Assembly: GCF_035481675.1 (NCBI RefSeq)
Contig: NZ_JAYJJW010000001.1
Span: 1,612,001 to 1,676,000 of the forward strand
Direction of reading: 5' to 3'
Length of the DNA: 64,000 bases
From: Alteriqipengyuania_B sp035481675
GTDB taxonomy: Bacteria; Pseudomonadota; Alphaproteobacteria; Sphingomonadales; Sphingomonadaceae
Part shown: positions 5,932 through 13,987 of the stretch, piece by piece
Layout: every line of letters starts with the position of its first letter
Numbering within the stretch: position 1 is the stretch's first letter
Position numbers and translations under genes: made by a program
Notes under the pieces: generated by a model
The model's input: the letters and a program-made list of their open reading frames with translations, nothing else
What the model was told of the DNA's origin: nothing
Database searches by the model: none

Positions 5932-7116
5932 CTATATCGCCATCTCCGCCTTAATTGCGGCGAATGCATCCAGCGCGTGGTCGAGGTTGTCGGTCGACAG
6001 CCCGCTCGACATCTGGGTGCGGATGCGGGCCTTGCCGTGGGGCACCACGGGATAGCTGAACGCGGTGACGTACACGCCCTTGCCGAGCGCCTTTTGCGCG
6101 AATTCGGCGGCGATTTTCGCATCGTAGAGCATGATCGGGATGATCGGGTGTTCGCCGGGCAGCGATTCCAGCCCGATCCGCTCCAGCCCGGCGCGGAAAT
6201 GCGCGGCATTGGCGAACAGTTGTTCGCGCGCTGCGCCGTCTTCCGCGATGTCCAGCGCCTTCAGCGCGCCGCTGACCACGGCGGGCGCGACGGAATTGGA
6301 AAAGAGATAGGGGCGCGAACGCTGGCGCAGCAGCGCGACCACTTCCTTCTTTGCGGAGGTATAGCCACCGCTCGCCCCGCCCAGCGCCTTGCCCAGCGTG
6401 CCGGTGGTGATGTCCACCCGGTCCATGCAGCCGCGGAATTCGTGCGTGCCGCGCCCGGTCGCACCGAGGAAGCCGGTGGCGTGGCAATCGTCGAAATGCA
6501 CGATCGCGCCGTATTTCTCGGCCAGGTCGCAGATCTCGTCGAGCCGGGCGATGTAGCCGTCCATCGAGAACACGCCGTCGGTGGTGATCATCTTGAAGCG
6601 CGCACCGGCGGCATCGGCGGCCTTCAGCTGGGCCTCCAGGTCCGCCATGTCGTTGTTCTTGTAGCGATAGCGCTGCGCCTTGCAGAGCCGCACGCCGTCG
6701 ATGATGCTGGCGTGGTTGAGCTCGTCGGAAATGATCGCGTCTTCGGCGCCCAGCAGCACTTCGAAAAGGCCCCCGTTGGCATCGAAGCAGGACGGGTAGA
6801 GGATCGTGTCCTCGAAGCCGAGGAACCGGCTGAGGCGCGCTTCGGCTTCCTTGTGCAGGTCTTGCGTGCCGCAGATGAAGCGCACCGACGCCATGCCGTA
6901 GCCATGCGTGTCCAGCCCTTCGCGCGCCGCATCGCGCAGCCGCTCGTCGCCCGCCAGCCCGAGGTAGTCGTTGGCGCACAGGTTGATGACGCGGCGCTCG
7001 CCCAGCGCGACCTGCGGCCCTTGCGCAGAGGTAATCTCCCGCTCGTGCTTGGTCAGGCCCGCGTCCTCGATATCCGCGAGTTCGCTGGCGAGGTGGTCGT
7101 AGAATTTCGCGTCCAT
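5932..7116 (-). CDS. kbl: 2-amino-3-ketobutyrate CoA ligase (glycine C-acetyltransferase)
   Basis: The enzyme converts 2-amino-3-oxobutyrate plus CoA to glycine and acetyl-CoA, the second step of threonine breakdown. It is 394 residues, close to the E. coli length of 398. It is an alpha-oxoamine synthase, a PLP fold type I enzyme. Visible motifs are YPSCFDANGG, the cofactor Asp in HFDDCHATGF (about 207-216) and the PLP Lys243 in TGTLGKALGG. The ATG overlaps the tdh stop by one base (TGATG), so the two genes are translationally coupled. The C-terminus ends at 5932. Confidence 0.97.
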   Translation of the reverse strand: MDAKFYDHLASELADIEDAGLTKHEREITSAQGPQVALGERRVINLCANDYLGLAGDERLRDAAREGLDTHGYGMASVRFICGTQDLHKEAEARLSRFLGFEDTILYPSCFDANGGLFEVLLGAEDAIISDELNHASIIDGVRLCKAQRYRYKNNDMADLEAQLKAADAAGARFKMITTDGVFSMDGYIARLDEICDLAEKYGAIVHFDDCHATGFLGATGRGTHEFRGCMDRVDITTGTLGKALGGASGGYTSAKKEVVALLRQRSRPYLFSNSVAPAVVSGALKALDIAEDGAAREQLFANAAHFRAGLERIGLESLPGEHPIIPIMLYDAKIAAEFAQKALGKGVYVTAFSYPVVPHGKARIRTQMSSGLSTDNLDHALDAFAAIKAEMAI

Positions 7117-8147
7117 CAGATATCTTCCCAGTTCAGCACGACCTTGGTGGCCGACCCGTCGAGCATGGCGGCAAAGCCCTTCTCGAACTCGGCCGCCGGC
7201 AGGCGGTGGGTGATGATCGGCGTCAGGTCCAGCCCGCTCTCGATGAAGACCGACATCTTGTACCAGGTCTCGAAAATCTCGCGGCCGTAAACGCCTTTCA
7301 GCGTCAGCATGTTGAAGATGACCTTGTGCCAGTCGATCCGCGCATCGCCCGCAGGCAGGCCGAGGATGGCGATCTTGCCGCCGTGGCACATGTTGTCGAC
7401 CAAGGAGGCAAAGCCCGCCTCGCTGCCCGACATTTCCAGCCCGACGTCGAAGCCTTCGGTCATGCCGAGGTCCTTCTGCACGTCTGCCAGCGTTTCTTCG
7501 GCCACGTTCACCGTGCGGGTGGCGCCCATCGTCTTGGCGAGTTCCAGCCGCTCGGGGTTGAGGTCGCTCACCACGATATGCCGCGCGCCGGCATGCTTGC
7601 AGACCGCCGCCGCCATCAGCCCGATGGGGCCCGCACCCACGATCAGCACGTCCTCTCCCAGAACGTCGAATTGCAGCGCGGTGTGGACCGCGTTGCCGAA
7701 CGGATCGAACAGCGATGCGACGTCGAGGTCGATGCCCGGATTGTGCAGCCACAGGTTCGCGGCGGGCAGGCTGAGGTGTTCGGCAAAGGCGCCCTGCCGG
7801 TTGACGCCGATCCCTTGCGCGTTGGCGCACATGTGGCGGCGCCCGGCCATGCAGTTGCGGCAATGGCCGCACACGACATGGCCTTCCCCGCTGACGATCT
7901 GGCCGACCGAATAATCCTTCACGTTGCTGCCGATCTCGGAAATCTCGCCGACGAATTCGTGTCCCACCACCATCGGTACGGGGATGGTCGCCTGCGCCCA
8001 TTCGTCCCATTTCCAGATGTGCATGTCGGTGCCGCAGATGGCGGTGCGCTTCACCTTCACCAGCACGTCGTTGATGCCGACTTCGGGCTTGGGCACGTCC
8101 TCCATCCACAGGCCGGGTTCTGCGCGGGATTTGACGAGGGCTTTCAT
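7116..8147 (-). CDS. tdh: L-threonine 3-dehydrogenase
   Basis: A zinc-dependent medium-chain dehydrogenase that oxidises L-threonine to 2-amino-3-oxobutyrate with NAD+. It is 343 residues. Catalytic zinc ligands C38, H63 and E64 (GHEF) are present, as are structural zinc cysteines C93, C96, C99 and C107. A Rossmann motif (VGAGPIGLMAA) follows. The ATG at 8147 gives MKALVKSRAEPG, the usual N-terminus; longer frames upstream are not supported. It forms an operon with kbl, as in many proteobacteria, so threonine is channelled to glycine and acetyl-CoA. Confidence 0.97.
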   Translation of the reverse strand: MKALVKSRAEPGLWMEDVPKPEVGINDVLVKVKRTAICGTDMHIWKWDEWAQATIPVPMVVGHEFVGEISEIGSNVKDYSVGQIVSGEGHVVCGHCRNCMAGRRHMCANAQGIGVNRQGAFAEHLSLPAANLWLHNPGIDLDVASLFDPFGNAVHTALQFDVLGEDVLIVGAGPIGLMAAAVCKHAGARHIVVSDLNPERLELAKTMGATRTVNVAEETLADVQKDLGMTEGFDVGLEMSGSEAGFASLVDNMCHGGKIAILGLPAGDARIDWHKVIFNMLTLKGVYGREIFETWYKMSVFIESGLDLTPIITHRLPAAEFEKGFAAMLDGSATKVVLNWEDI

Positions 8148-8307
8148 GGTGGCAGCGGATCCTTGAACCGGTTTCAAATGCAACTTGTGGCCGCGCATAT
8201 CGTGCCCGCAGGCCCGCGTCGAGTGGGGCATTTCGCAGCGGCAGAGCGATTGCGCGCCGCGCGGCCAGCCCCTATCGCTGGGCGGCCAGCACAGGAGGAG
8301 CCGCGCC

Positions 8308-8556
8308 GTGACGCCCTTTACCGCCCATCCGCAAACCGTCGGTGAAACCTATCTCCAGCATATGCGCGTCGCGGCGAGTTTCGGTCTGCCGATGATCGCG
8401 GGCGGCATCGCCTGCCTCGTCCACGGCGTGTTCCCCTTCCTGTTCGAGCGGACGGGCAGCGGGACGATCCGGTCCCTGCACGAGCGGATGGTCGCCAATC
8501 GCCGCCGCAAGGCCGACGCGGGCGAGCCGTGCCACGAACTCGACTGGTGCATCTGA
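8308..8556 (+). CDS. DUF6356-like small membrane protein
   Basis: An 82-residue protein starting at GTG 8308, supported by AGGAGG at 8293-8298. It has the pattern TAHPQTVGETYLQHM, one membrane segment rich in Gly/Ala/Leu (MIAGGIACLVHGVFPFLFE) and a basic C-terminal part (RMVANRRRK). I recognise this layout from a small family common in sphingomonads (DUF6356), whose function is unknown. It ends one base before the thioesterase ATG, so the two are probably co-transcribed. Confidence 0.8.
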   Translation: MTPFTAHPQTVGETYLQHMRVAASFGLPMIAGGIACLVHGVFPFLFERTGSGTIRSLHERMVANRRRKADAGEPCHELDWCI

Positions 8557-8557
8557 G

Positions 8558-8995
8558 ATGGACGAGACGATCTGGTTCGCCGCGCCCGACCTTGCCGCCA
8601 TGACCGCGTCCGGCGGGGCCGTGATGCCCGGCCTGCTCGGCATCGAATTCTGCGACTATGGGGAGGACTGGCTGGCCGCGCGCATGACGGTGGGGCCCGA
8701 TGTCCACCAGCCTTTCGGCCGGCTCCACGGCGGCGCCTCGGTGGTGCTGGGCGAAACGGTCGCCTCGGTCGGCGCTGCATGGACGCTCGACCCGGCGAGC
8801 CACGTGGCCGTGGGCATGGAGGTCAACGCCAACCACGTGCGCCCGGTGAAGGACGGCTTCGTCACCTGCACCGCCCGCCGCGAAACCGCGGGCCGCACCA
8901 GCCAGGTCTGGACCTGGCGCGTCACCGATGAAGAGGACCGCCCGGTCTGCATCGGCCGCATCACCATGGCGGTGATCGATAACGCGCGGAAATAG
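8558..8995 (+). CDS. PaaI/YdiI-type hotdog acyl-CoA thioesterase
   Basis: A 145-residue single-domain hotdog protein. The motif LHGGASVVLGETVAS carries the usual HGG and the catalytic Glu (E66) of the YdiI/4-hydroxybenzoyl-CoA thioesterase (Arthrobacter-type) group. The family hydrolyses small aromatic or other acyl-CoAs; the actual substrate cannot be told. The gene follows the DUF6356 gene by one base. Its stop codon abuts the convergent aldo/keto reductase stop with no spacer. Confidence 0.88.
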   Translation: MDETIWFAAPDLAAMTASGGAVMPGLLGIEFCDYGEDWLAARMTVGPDVHQPFGRLHGGASVVLGETVASVGAAWTLDPASHVAVGMEVNANHVRPVKDGFVTCTARRETAGRTSQVWTWRVTDEEDRPVCIGRITMAVIDNARK

Positions 8996-10012
8996 CTATC
9001 CCTTCACCGTAACAGAGCCGCGGAACGGGCGCGGATCGGCCAGCCCGACCACGGGCTTGGGCACATAGGGCGCTTCCAGCCGCTCGATCTCCTCCGGTGT
9101 GAGTTCGATATCCAGCGCGGCCACGGCTGCATCGAGATGCCCCTCCTTGGTTGCCCCGATGATCGGCGCATCCACATCGCGCGCGATCAGCCAGGCCAGC
9201 GCCACGCTTGCCCGCTCGACCCCGCGCGCCTCGGCGATTTCGCCCACGGCCCGCACGATGGCCTCGTCCGCCTCCTGCGCCGCGGCGTAGAGGTGCTTGC
9301 CGAACCCGTCGCTTTCCTTGCGCTTCGTGCTCGCCTCCCACGGCCGCGCCAGCCGTCCTCGCGCGAGCGGGCTCCACGGGATCAGCCCCACGCCCTCGTC
9401 CTCGCACAGCGGGATCATCTCCCGCTCCTCTTCGCGGTAGAGCAAGTTGTAGTGGCCCTGCATCGAGACGAATTCGGTCCAGCCGTTGGCCCGGGCAATC
9501 TCCTGCGCCCTGGCGAATTGCCATGCGTGCATGGAGGAGGCGCCGATGTGCCGCGCCCGGCCCGACTTCACGATGTCGTGCAGCGCCTCCATCGTCTCCT
9601 CGATCGGGGTGAACCAGTCCCAGCGATGGATCTGGTAGAGATCGACATGATCCATGCCGAGCCGCGCCAGGCTGGCGTCGATGGCGTTGAACAGGCTCTT
9701 GCGCGAATTCCCGCCGGTGTTGGGTGCATCGCGCCACGGCAGGAAGCCCTTGGTCGCCACCACCACCTCGTCGCGCTGCGCGAAATCGGCCAGCGCGCGG
9801 CCGAGTACTTCCTCGCTCGCACCGTCCGAATACATGTTGGCGGTGTCGAAGAAATTGATCCCGGCCTCCAGCGCGGCGCGGATGAACGGGCGGCCCTCGT
9901 CCTCCGTCAGCACCCAGTCGTGCATGCCTTTCGAGGGATCGCCATAGCTCATGCAGCCGAGGCACAGGCGCGAAATGACGAGTCCGGTGTTGCCGAGGCG
10001 AGTATATTCCAT
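8996..10012 (-). CDS. Aldo/keto reductase
   Basis: A 338-residue NADPH-dependent oxidoreductase with a TIM-barrel fold. The catalytic tetrad is visible: D56 (FFDTANMYS), Y61, K88 (VATKG) and His in YQIHRWD. The C-terminal NADP-binding stretch PIIGATKEGHLD is also present. It resembles the YghZ/YajO-type AKRs that reduce small aldehydes, but the physiological substrate is unknown. The start at 10012 (MEYTRLGNTGL) fits the family. It is divergent from the alpha/beta hydrolase at 10149, and the shared spacer contains a 22-bp tandem repeat. Confidence 0.95.
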   Translation of the reverse strand: MEYTRLGNTGLVISRLCLGCMSYGDPSKGMHDWVLTEDEGRPFIRAALEAGINFFDTANMYSDGASEEVLGRALADFAQRDEVVVATKGFLPWRDAPNTGGNSRKSLFNAIDASLARLGMDHVDLYQIHRWDWFTPIEETMEALHDIVKSGRARHIGASSMHAWQFARAQEIARANGWTEFVSMQGHYNLLYREEEREMIPLCEDEGVGLIPWSPLARGRLARPWEASTKRKESDGFGKHLYAAAQEADEAIVRAVGEIAEARGVERASVALAWLIARDVDAPIIGATKEGHLDAAVAALDIELTPEEIERLEAPYVPKPVVGLADPRPFRGSVTVKG

Positions 10013-10052
10013 GGATCGTGTCCCTCCGTTTGCGCAGCAGCGCGCCTGTTAC

Positions 10053-10110
10053 AGCGCATCAGTGCGCTTCATGGAGCGCGTGAGCGCGCCTCATGTAGCG
10101 CATCAGCGCA
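10053..10110. repeat. 22-bp imperfect tandem repeat, 2.6 copies
   Basis: Two adjacent 22-base units (10053-10074 and 10075-10096; 17 of 22 positions match) are followed by a 14-base partial unit (10097-10110). The unit begins AGCGCATCAG and ends TCATG. It sits in the spacer between the divergent aldo/keto reductase and the hydrolase. It may be a binding-site array or a simple slippage product. Confidence 0.75.
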
Positions 10111-10148
10111 ATTGCAGGTTCCGCGCCGCCCGGTCTAGAACACCGGCC

Positions 10149-11024
10149 ATGGATGTGATCGGACCCGTCAGCCAGACCTTCATCAGCCAGCGCACCCGCC
10201 TGCATTATGCCGACTGGGGCAATCCGGACGCGCCGCCGCTGATACTGCAGCACGGCGGGCGCGACCATTGCCGCAGCTGGGACTGGGTCGCGGAAGAACT
10301 GCGCGAAGACTGGCACGTGATCTGCCCCGACCTGCGCGGCCACGGCGACAGCGAATGGACCAACACCGGCCATTACCCGATGACCGCTTATCTCTACGAT
10401 TTCGCGCAGCTGATCCACCAGCTGGAGCTGGCGCCCGTGACCATCGTGGCGCACTCGCTCGGCGGCAATATCGCCATGCGCTATGCCGGGATGTACCCCG
10501 ACAACGTGCGCAAGCTCGTGGCGATCGAGGGGCTCGGCCCCAGCCCGAAGATGCAGGCGAAGATGGCGGAAAAGCCATGGTACGAACACCGCACGGACTG
10601 GATCGCCAGGAAGCGCGAAGCCTCCGCCCGCCAGCCGAAACGCTATGTCACGTTCGAGGAAGCGGCGGGCCGGATGCACGAGGCGAACAGCTATCTCAGC
10701 CGCGCGCAGGCCGAATACCTCACCCGCCACGGCGCCATCCGCAACGAGGACGGCACGTGGAGCTGGAAGTTCGACCCCCACCTCCACGCCTGGCCGCCCG
10801 ACGACGTGACGCAGGCGCAGGTGGAGGAGCTATGGACGCGCATCACCTGCCCCACGCGCCTCGTTTACGGCAACGACAGCTGGGCCAGCAATCCGGCGGA
10901 GGATGGCCGCATGGCCCACTTCGGCGACAACGTGACCCTCACCAACTACGACCGCGCCGGCCATTGGGTGCATCATGACAGGTTCGATGATTTCGTGGGA
11001 GAGGTGAAGGAGTTCGTCGCATGA
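10149..11024 (+). CDS. Alpha/beta hydrolase
   Basis: A 291-residue alpha/beta-hydrolase-fold protein. The oxyanion motif is LQHGGRDHCRSW, the nucleophile is S103 in AHSLGGNIA, and the distal His lies in RAGHWVHHD. It resembles epoxide hydrolase/haloalkane dehalogenase-like or esterase members, but the substrate is unknown. The ATG at 10149 is preferred; the frame is open upstream through the tandem repeat, but that part is not protein-like. The last four bases overlap the following lipoprotein start (ATGA). Confidence 0.93.
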   Translation: MDVIGPVSQTFISQRTRLHYADWGNPDAPPLILQHGGRDHCRSWDWVAEELREDWHVICPDLRGHGDSEWTNTGHYPMTAYLYDFAQLIHQLELAPVTIVAHSLGGNIAMRYAGMYPDNVRKLVAIEGLGPSPKMQAKMAEKPWYEHRTDWIARKREASARQPKRYVTFEEAAGRMHEANSYLSRAQAEYLTRHGAIRNEDGTWSWKFDPHLHAWPPDDVTQAQVEELWTRITCPTRLVYGNDSWASNPAEDGRMAHFGDNVTLTNYDRAGHWVHHDRFDDFVGEVKEFVA

Positions 11025-11416
11025 AGAATGTATTTATCCTCGCCGTCTCCCTCATGCTTGCAGGCTGCGCTACCACCGCATCCGAAGCGGCACTCGAGCA
11101 ACCCCTGAGCGGCGACGAATTGCGCACCGCAGTAACCGGAATGACGGTTACCTTTGCGGACAATCCCTCGGCCACGGGTTACGGCTGCTACATTTTCCAA
11201 ACGGATGGCCGCATGGAGGCCTGCAGCGGCGAGGACGGCGCGCTGCGAGATTACGGTCGCTACTCTTTCTTCGACGACCGTGTGTGTAGCGATTTTCACG
11301 AAAGTCACTGTTGGCAATTTTTCCGCGGCGGACCGAGCGGGACGATGATCCGGCACTTCTCCTTCCGTCCCGAACCGGTGAACGAGGCGGTCTATCTGGC
11401 GCGAAACGAGGGTTGA
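11021..11416 (+). CDS. Putative lipoprotein, unknown function
   Basis: A 131-residue protein with a lipoprotein signal peptide: basic start, hydrophobic stretch and lipobox LAGC (Cys16). The mature part contains paired cysteines (YGCYIF, EACSG, DRVCSDFHESHCWQF), probably disulfide-bonded in the periplasm. It overlaps the alpha/beta hydrolase by four bases and is probably translationally coupled to it. No family is recognised. Confidence 0.8.
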   Translation: MKNVFILAVSLMLAGCATTASEAALEQPLSGDELRTAVTGMTVTFADNPSATGYGCYIFQTDGRMEACSGEDGALRDYGRYSFFDDRVCSDFHESHCWQFFRGGPSGTMIRHFSFRPEPVNEAVYLARNEG

Positions 11417-11642
11417 TATTCTTACTCACGGCGGGGCTTCGTGGTTCAGCCGGTGCATCACCCTGCTCGGCGTCGCGGCGCAGCATGAGAGGAAGCTTTT
11501 TGCGAAAGGTTTGTCGATTTTGCGCCGGGGGGTCCGGAGAGAAGCAGGGTAAGCGCGACTGACCGCTCACGACCTGATTGCCGAACTTCCTAACAGCCTG
11601 TAGCTTGAGCGTATTCGACGTGGTGTCGAGGGAGCGTGACTT

Positions 11643-12188
11643 GTGATTGATCGTCGCGATCTATTAAAAACTGCGGCAGCGGGTATGGCGCTGACAGCAG
11701 CATCACCTGTTTCTGCCTGCTCTTATGCAGAGTATGAAGAGGATGCTTGGGGCGAAAAGCTTGTAGCGTTCTTTAGAACCGGAGATGTGTCGCGATTGGA
11801 CGGCCTGTTTCGGGATTTTACGACGCTTGTCACCTTCGATGACACATTCGGAGGAACTCCGAAGATGCTCTTCAAAGGTTCGGCTGAAGTGCAAGATGCT
11901 CTTCATTCCTCTCGTAATTCGATGACCCGAAAGCTCTGGACCGGTCCGAAGATTTTGGTTGACGCAAAGATCATCGGGAGTCGCCAGCAAGGACGAATGA
12001 ATCGGATTGAGCTGCTTTTTGCCGAAAAGCAGACGGTGGATACAAGTTGCGGTCCAGATCGCGCAGAACTCCGGACAGATCTCTATTATCAAGCGGGCGT
12101 CTATGATACCGGAGACGATTGGGTAAAATGGGCCATTGAGCGATTAGCTTTTATGCCTCCGCTGGAGTTGGAGCGATTTAATGTCTGA
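11643..12188 (+). CDS. Hypothetical exported protein with Tat-like signal (AT-rich gene)
   Basis: A 181-residue protein from GTG 11643. The N-terminus MIDRRDLLKTAAAGMALTAA resembles a twin-arginine signal peptide, followed by ASPVSA. The mature part (KLVAFFRTGDVSRLDGLF, then beta-rich segments ending in WVKWAIERLAF) could be an NTF2/SnoaL-like fold, but I cannot assign a family. The coding sequence is visibly more AT-rich than the flanking genes and uses AT-ending codons, suggesting recent acquisition. The 226-base spacer before it shows no convincing gene. Confidence 0.65.
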   Translation: MIDRRDLLKTAAAGMALTAASPVSACSYAEYEEDAWGEKLVAFFRTGDVSRLDGLFRDFTTLVTFDDTFGGTPKMLFKGSAEVQDALHSSRNSMTRKLWTGPKILVDAKIIGSRQQGRMNRIELLFAEKQTVDTSCGPDRAELRTDLYYQAGVYDTGDDWVKWAIERLAFMPPLELERFNV

Positions 12189-12248
12189 GCGCCCTCCCAG
12201 CCCACGATTTGCCTGAGCACTGAAGCTAAAGTCCGCTATCCACGCTGA

Positions 12249-12407
12249 AATCGAACCTCGCCCGAAACCGTTTTCTTACTCGCGCAAAATCTGCCCGCCA
12301 GTTCCGTGCGCCATTACGGGTGGACGGCCGCGCGGCAGGCGGCTTTCCTGCGCGCGTTATCGGCCACCCACAACGTCTCTGCCGCGGCGCGGGCTGAACT
12401 CCGATAA
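12249..12407 (+). pseudogene. Degenerate fragment of a sphingomonad HTH-like protein
   Basis: A frame without a start codon reads ...VRHYGWTAARQAAFLRALSA, then THNVSAAARAELR and a stop at 12405-12407. The pattern GWT-x2-RQ-x2-FL-x-AL-x8-AAR is the one I know from sphingomonad proteins with an N-terminal helix-turn-helix segment that continues with ...MSRQSAYRLR. Here the frame stops just after AAR. It therefore looks like a truncated remnant. The rest of the 298-base gap between 12189 and 12486 shows no gene. Confidence 0.4.
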
Positions 12408-12486
12408 TACCTCGATACGAGTTGTTTGAGTGCAGCGTGGGAACGCGGGCGAAGAAGCCACGTTCAGGTCAAGCTAGCTTGGATCG

Positions 12487-13920
12487 ATGCAGAATTCCGG
12501 GAGATTGCCGTTGTCAGACGGGCATAGCGCGACAGCGCCCGACGCGGGACGATTTGCTGCGATCGTCGCTTGTTCCAGCGATGCCATCATCTCGAAGACG
12601 CTCGATGGCATTGTGGAAACCTGGAATCCTGCAGCAGAATCCTTGTTCGGATGGACTGCGGCCGAGATTATCGGAACGCCTGTCTCCCGGATAATACCGG
12701 CCCATCTCATCGCCGAAGAAGAGCAAATTCTGGCGCGTATCCGGCAGGGCGAGCTTGTTCCAAGGTTCGAGACAGAGCGGGTCGCCAAGGACGGCGAACT
12801 GATCCCCATCGCCATCACCGTGTCGCCCGTAAGAGGAGAAAACGACGAGATCATCGGTGCGTCGAAAATCGCCACCGACCTGCGCCCGCAGCGCAAGCTG
12901 GACAGTGACCTGCACCGCGCATCCAACCAATTCACCGCCCTGGCAAACAACATCCCGCAGCTGGCGTGGATCGCCGACAAGGATGGTTGGATCTATTGGT
13001 TCAACAAGCGCTGGCACGACTACACCGGAACAACTCCGGAGGAGATGGAGGGCTGGGGCTGGCGCAAGGTTCACCATCCCGACCATGTCGATCGGGTAGT
13101 GGAAAGGATCCAGCAAGCTTGGGATACCGGCGAAGCATGGGAAGACACTTTTCCGCTTCGCCGCCATGACGGCGTCTACCGATGGTTCCTCAGCAGGGCC
13201 AATCCCCTGAAGGACGAGGCGGGACGCGTGATCCTCTGGTGTGGTTCCAACACCGACATAACCGAAGAGCTTGAGGCCAAGAACCACATCGCGATGCTGA
13301 TGCGGGAGGTGAATCATCGATCGCGGAACATGCTGGCGATAATGCAGGCGATGATCAACCGCTCCCGCTATGACACGACGGGCGAGCTGGCGCAGGCGCT
13401 CATTCATCGTATCGATGCCCTTAAATCCAATCAGCAGATCCTCAACGGAGGCGATTGGAGCGGCGCGAAGATCGCGGACATCGTCAGCGCCCAGGTCAGT
13501 CACATCGACGAATCGGACCGGGATCGGATCCATCTGGAAGGGGACGAGGACCTCGCCATCAGCGTTCCGCATGCGGAAGCCTTGGGTCTTGCGATCCACG
13601 AACTTGCGACGAATGCGGAGAAGTATGGCGCCTTGGCGGTGGACGGCGGACGGGTCGATATTCGGTGGAGCCGCGCGACCGCCGGGGATGGGCAACCCTG
13701 TCTGCAGATCAGTTGGACGGAACGCGGTGCGAAGAACGTCACCAAGCCTGCGAGGACGGGCTTCGGCACAATGTTGATCCGGAACAACGTCGAACACGCA
13801 TTCGGAGGCGAAGTCGACCTGGAATACCGTGAGGATGGAATTCGTTGGTCGGTCGAATGTGCCGCAGACGACTGCCTGATCGACAAGATCGAACAGGTCG
13901 AGGCTATCGACTACCTCTGA
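12487..13920 (+). CDS. PAS-domain HWE-family sensor histidine kinase
   Basis: A 477-residue cytoplasmic sensor kinase without membrane segments. Two PAS domains are seen (about 21-140 and 145-265, the second ending in a PAC motif GSNTDITEE). They are followed by an HWE-type transmitter with phosphoacceptor H277 (MREVNHRSRNML), an N box HELATNAEKYGAL near 371 and WTERG near the end. HWE kinases in alphaproteobacteria often sense light, oxygen or stress and feed into the general stress response (PhyR-type) or orphan regulators. No LOV signature Cys motif (NCRFL) is present, so flavin-based light sensing is not indicated. No partner regulator is adjacent. Confidence 0.93.
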   Translation: MQNSGRLPLSDGHSATAPDAGRFAAIVACSSDAIISKTLDGIVETWNPAAESLFGWTAAEIIGTPVSRIIPAHLIAEEEQILARIRQGELVPRFETERVAKDGELIPIAITVSPVRGENDEIIGASKIATDLRPQRKLDSDLHRASNQFTALANNIPQLAWIADKDGWIYWFNKRWHDYTGTTPEEMEGWGWRKVHHPDHVDRVVERIQQAWDTGEAWEDTFPLRRHDGVYRWFLSRANPLKDEAGRVILWCGSNTDITEELEAKNHIAMLMREVNHRSRNMLAIMQAMINRSRYDTTGELAQALIHRIDALKSNQQILNGGDWSGAKIADIVSAQVSHIDESDRDRIHLEGDEDLAISVPHAEALGLAIHELATNAEKYGALAVDGGRVDIRWSRATAGDGQPCLQISWTERGAKNVTKPARTGFGTMLIRNNVEHAFGGEVDLEYREDGIRWSVECAADDCLIDKIEQVEAIDYL

Positions 13921-13987
13921 AACGAGAGGAGCCGCAAAAAGGACGCTTCCATCAGAGCTGCGAGGCTACGCTTGCCTGTCCGTACCT

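Noticed and set aside
10053..10110. CRISPR-like array
   Set aside because: Units are directly adjacent without spacers and imperfect; a tandem repeat, not CRISPR.
11311..11562. 83-codon plus-strand frame downstream of the lipoprotein
   Set aside because: Overlaps the lipoprotein in another frame, has no start signal and resembles no protein.
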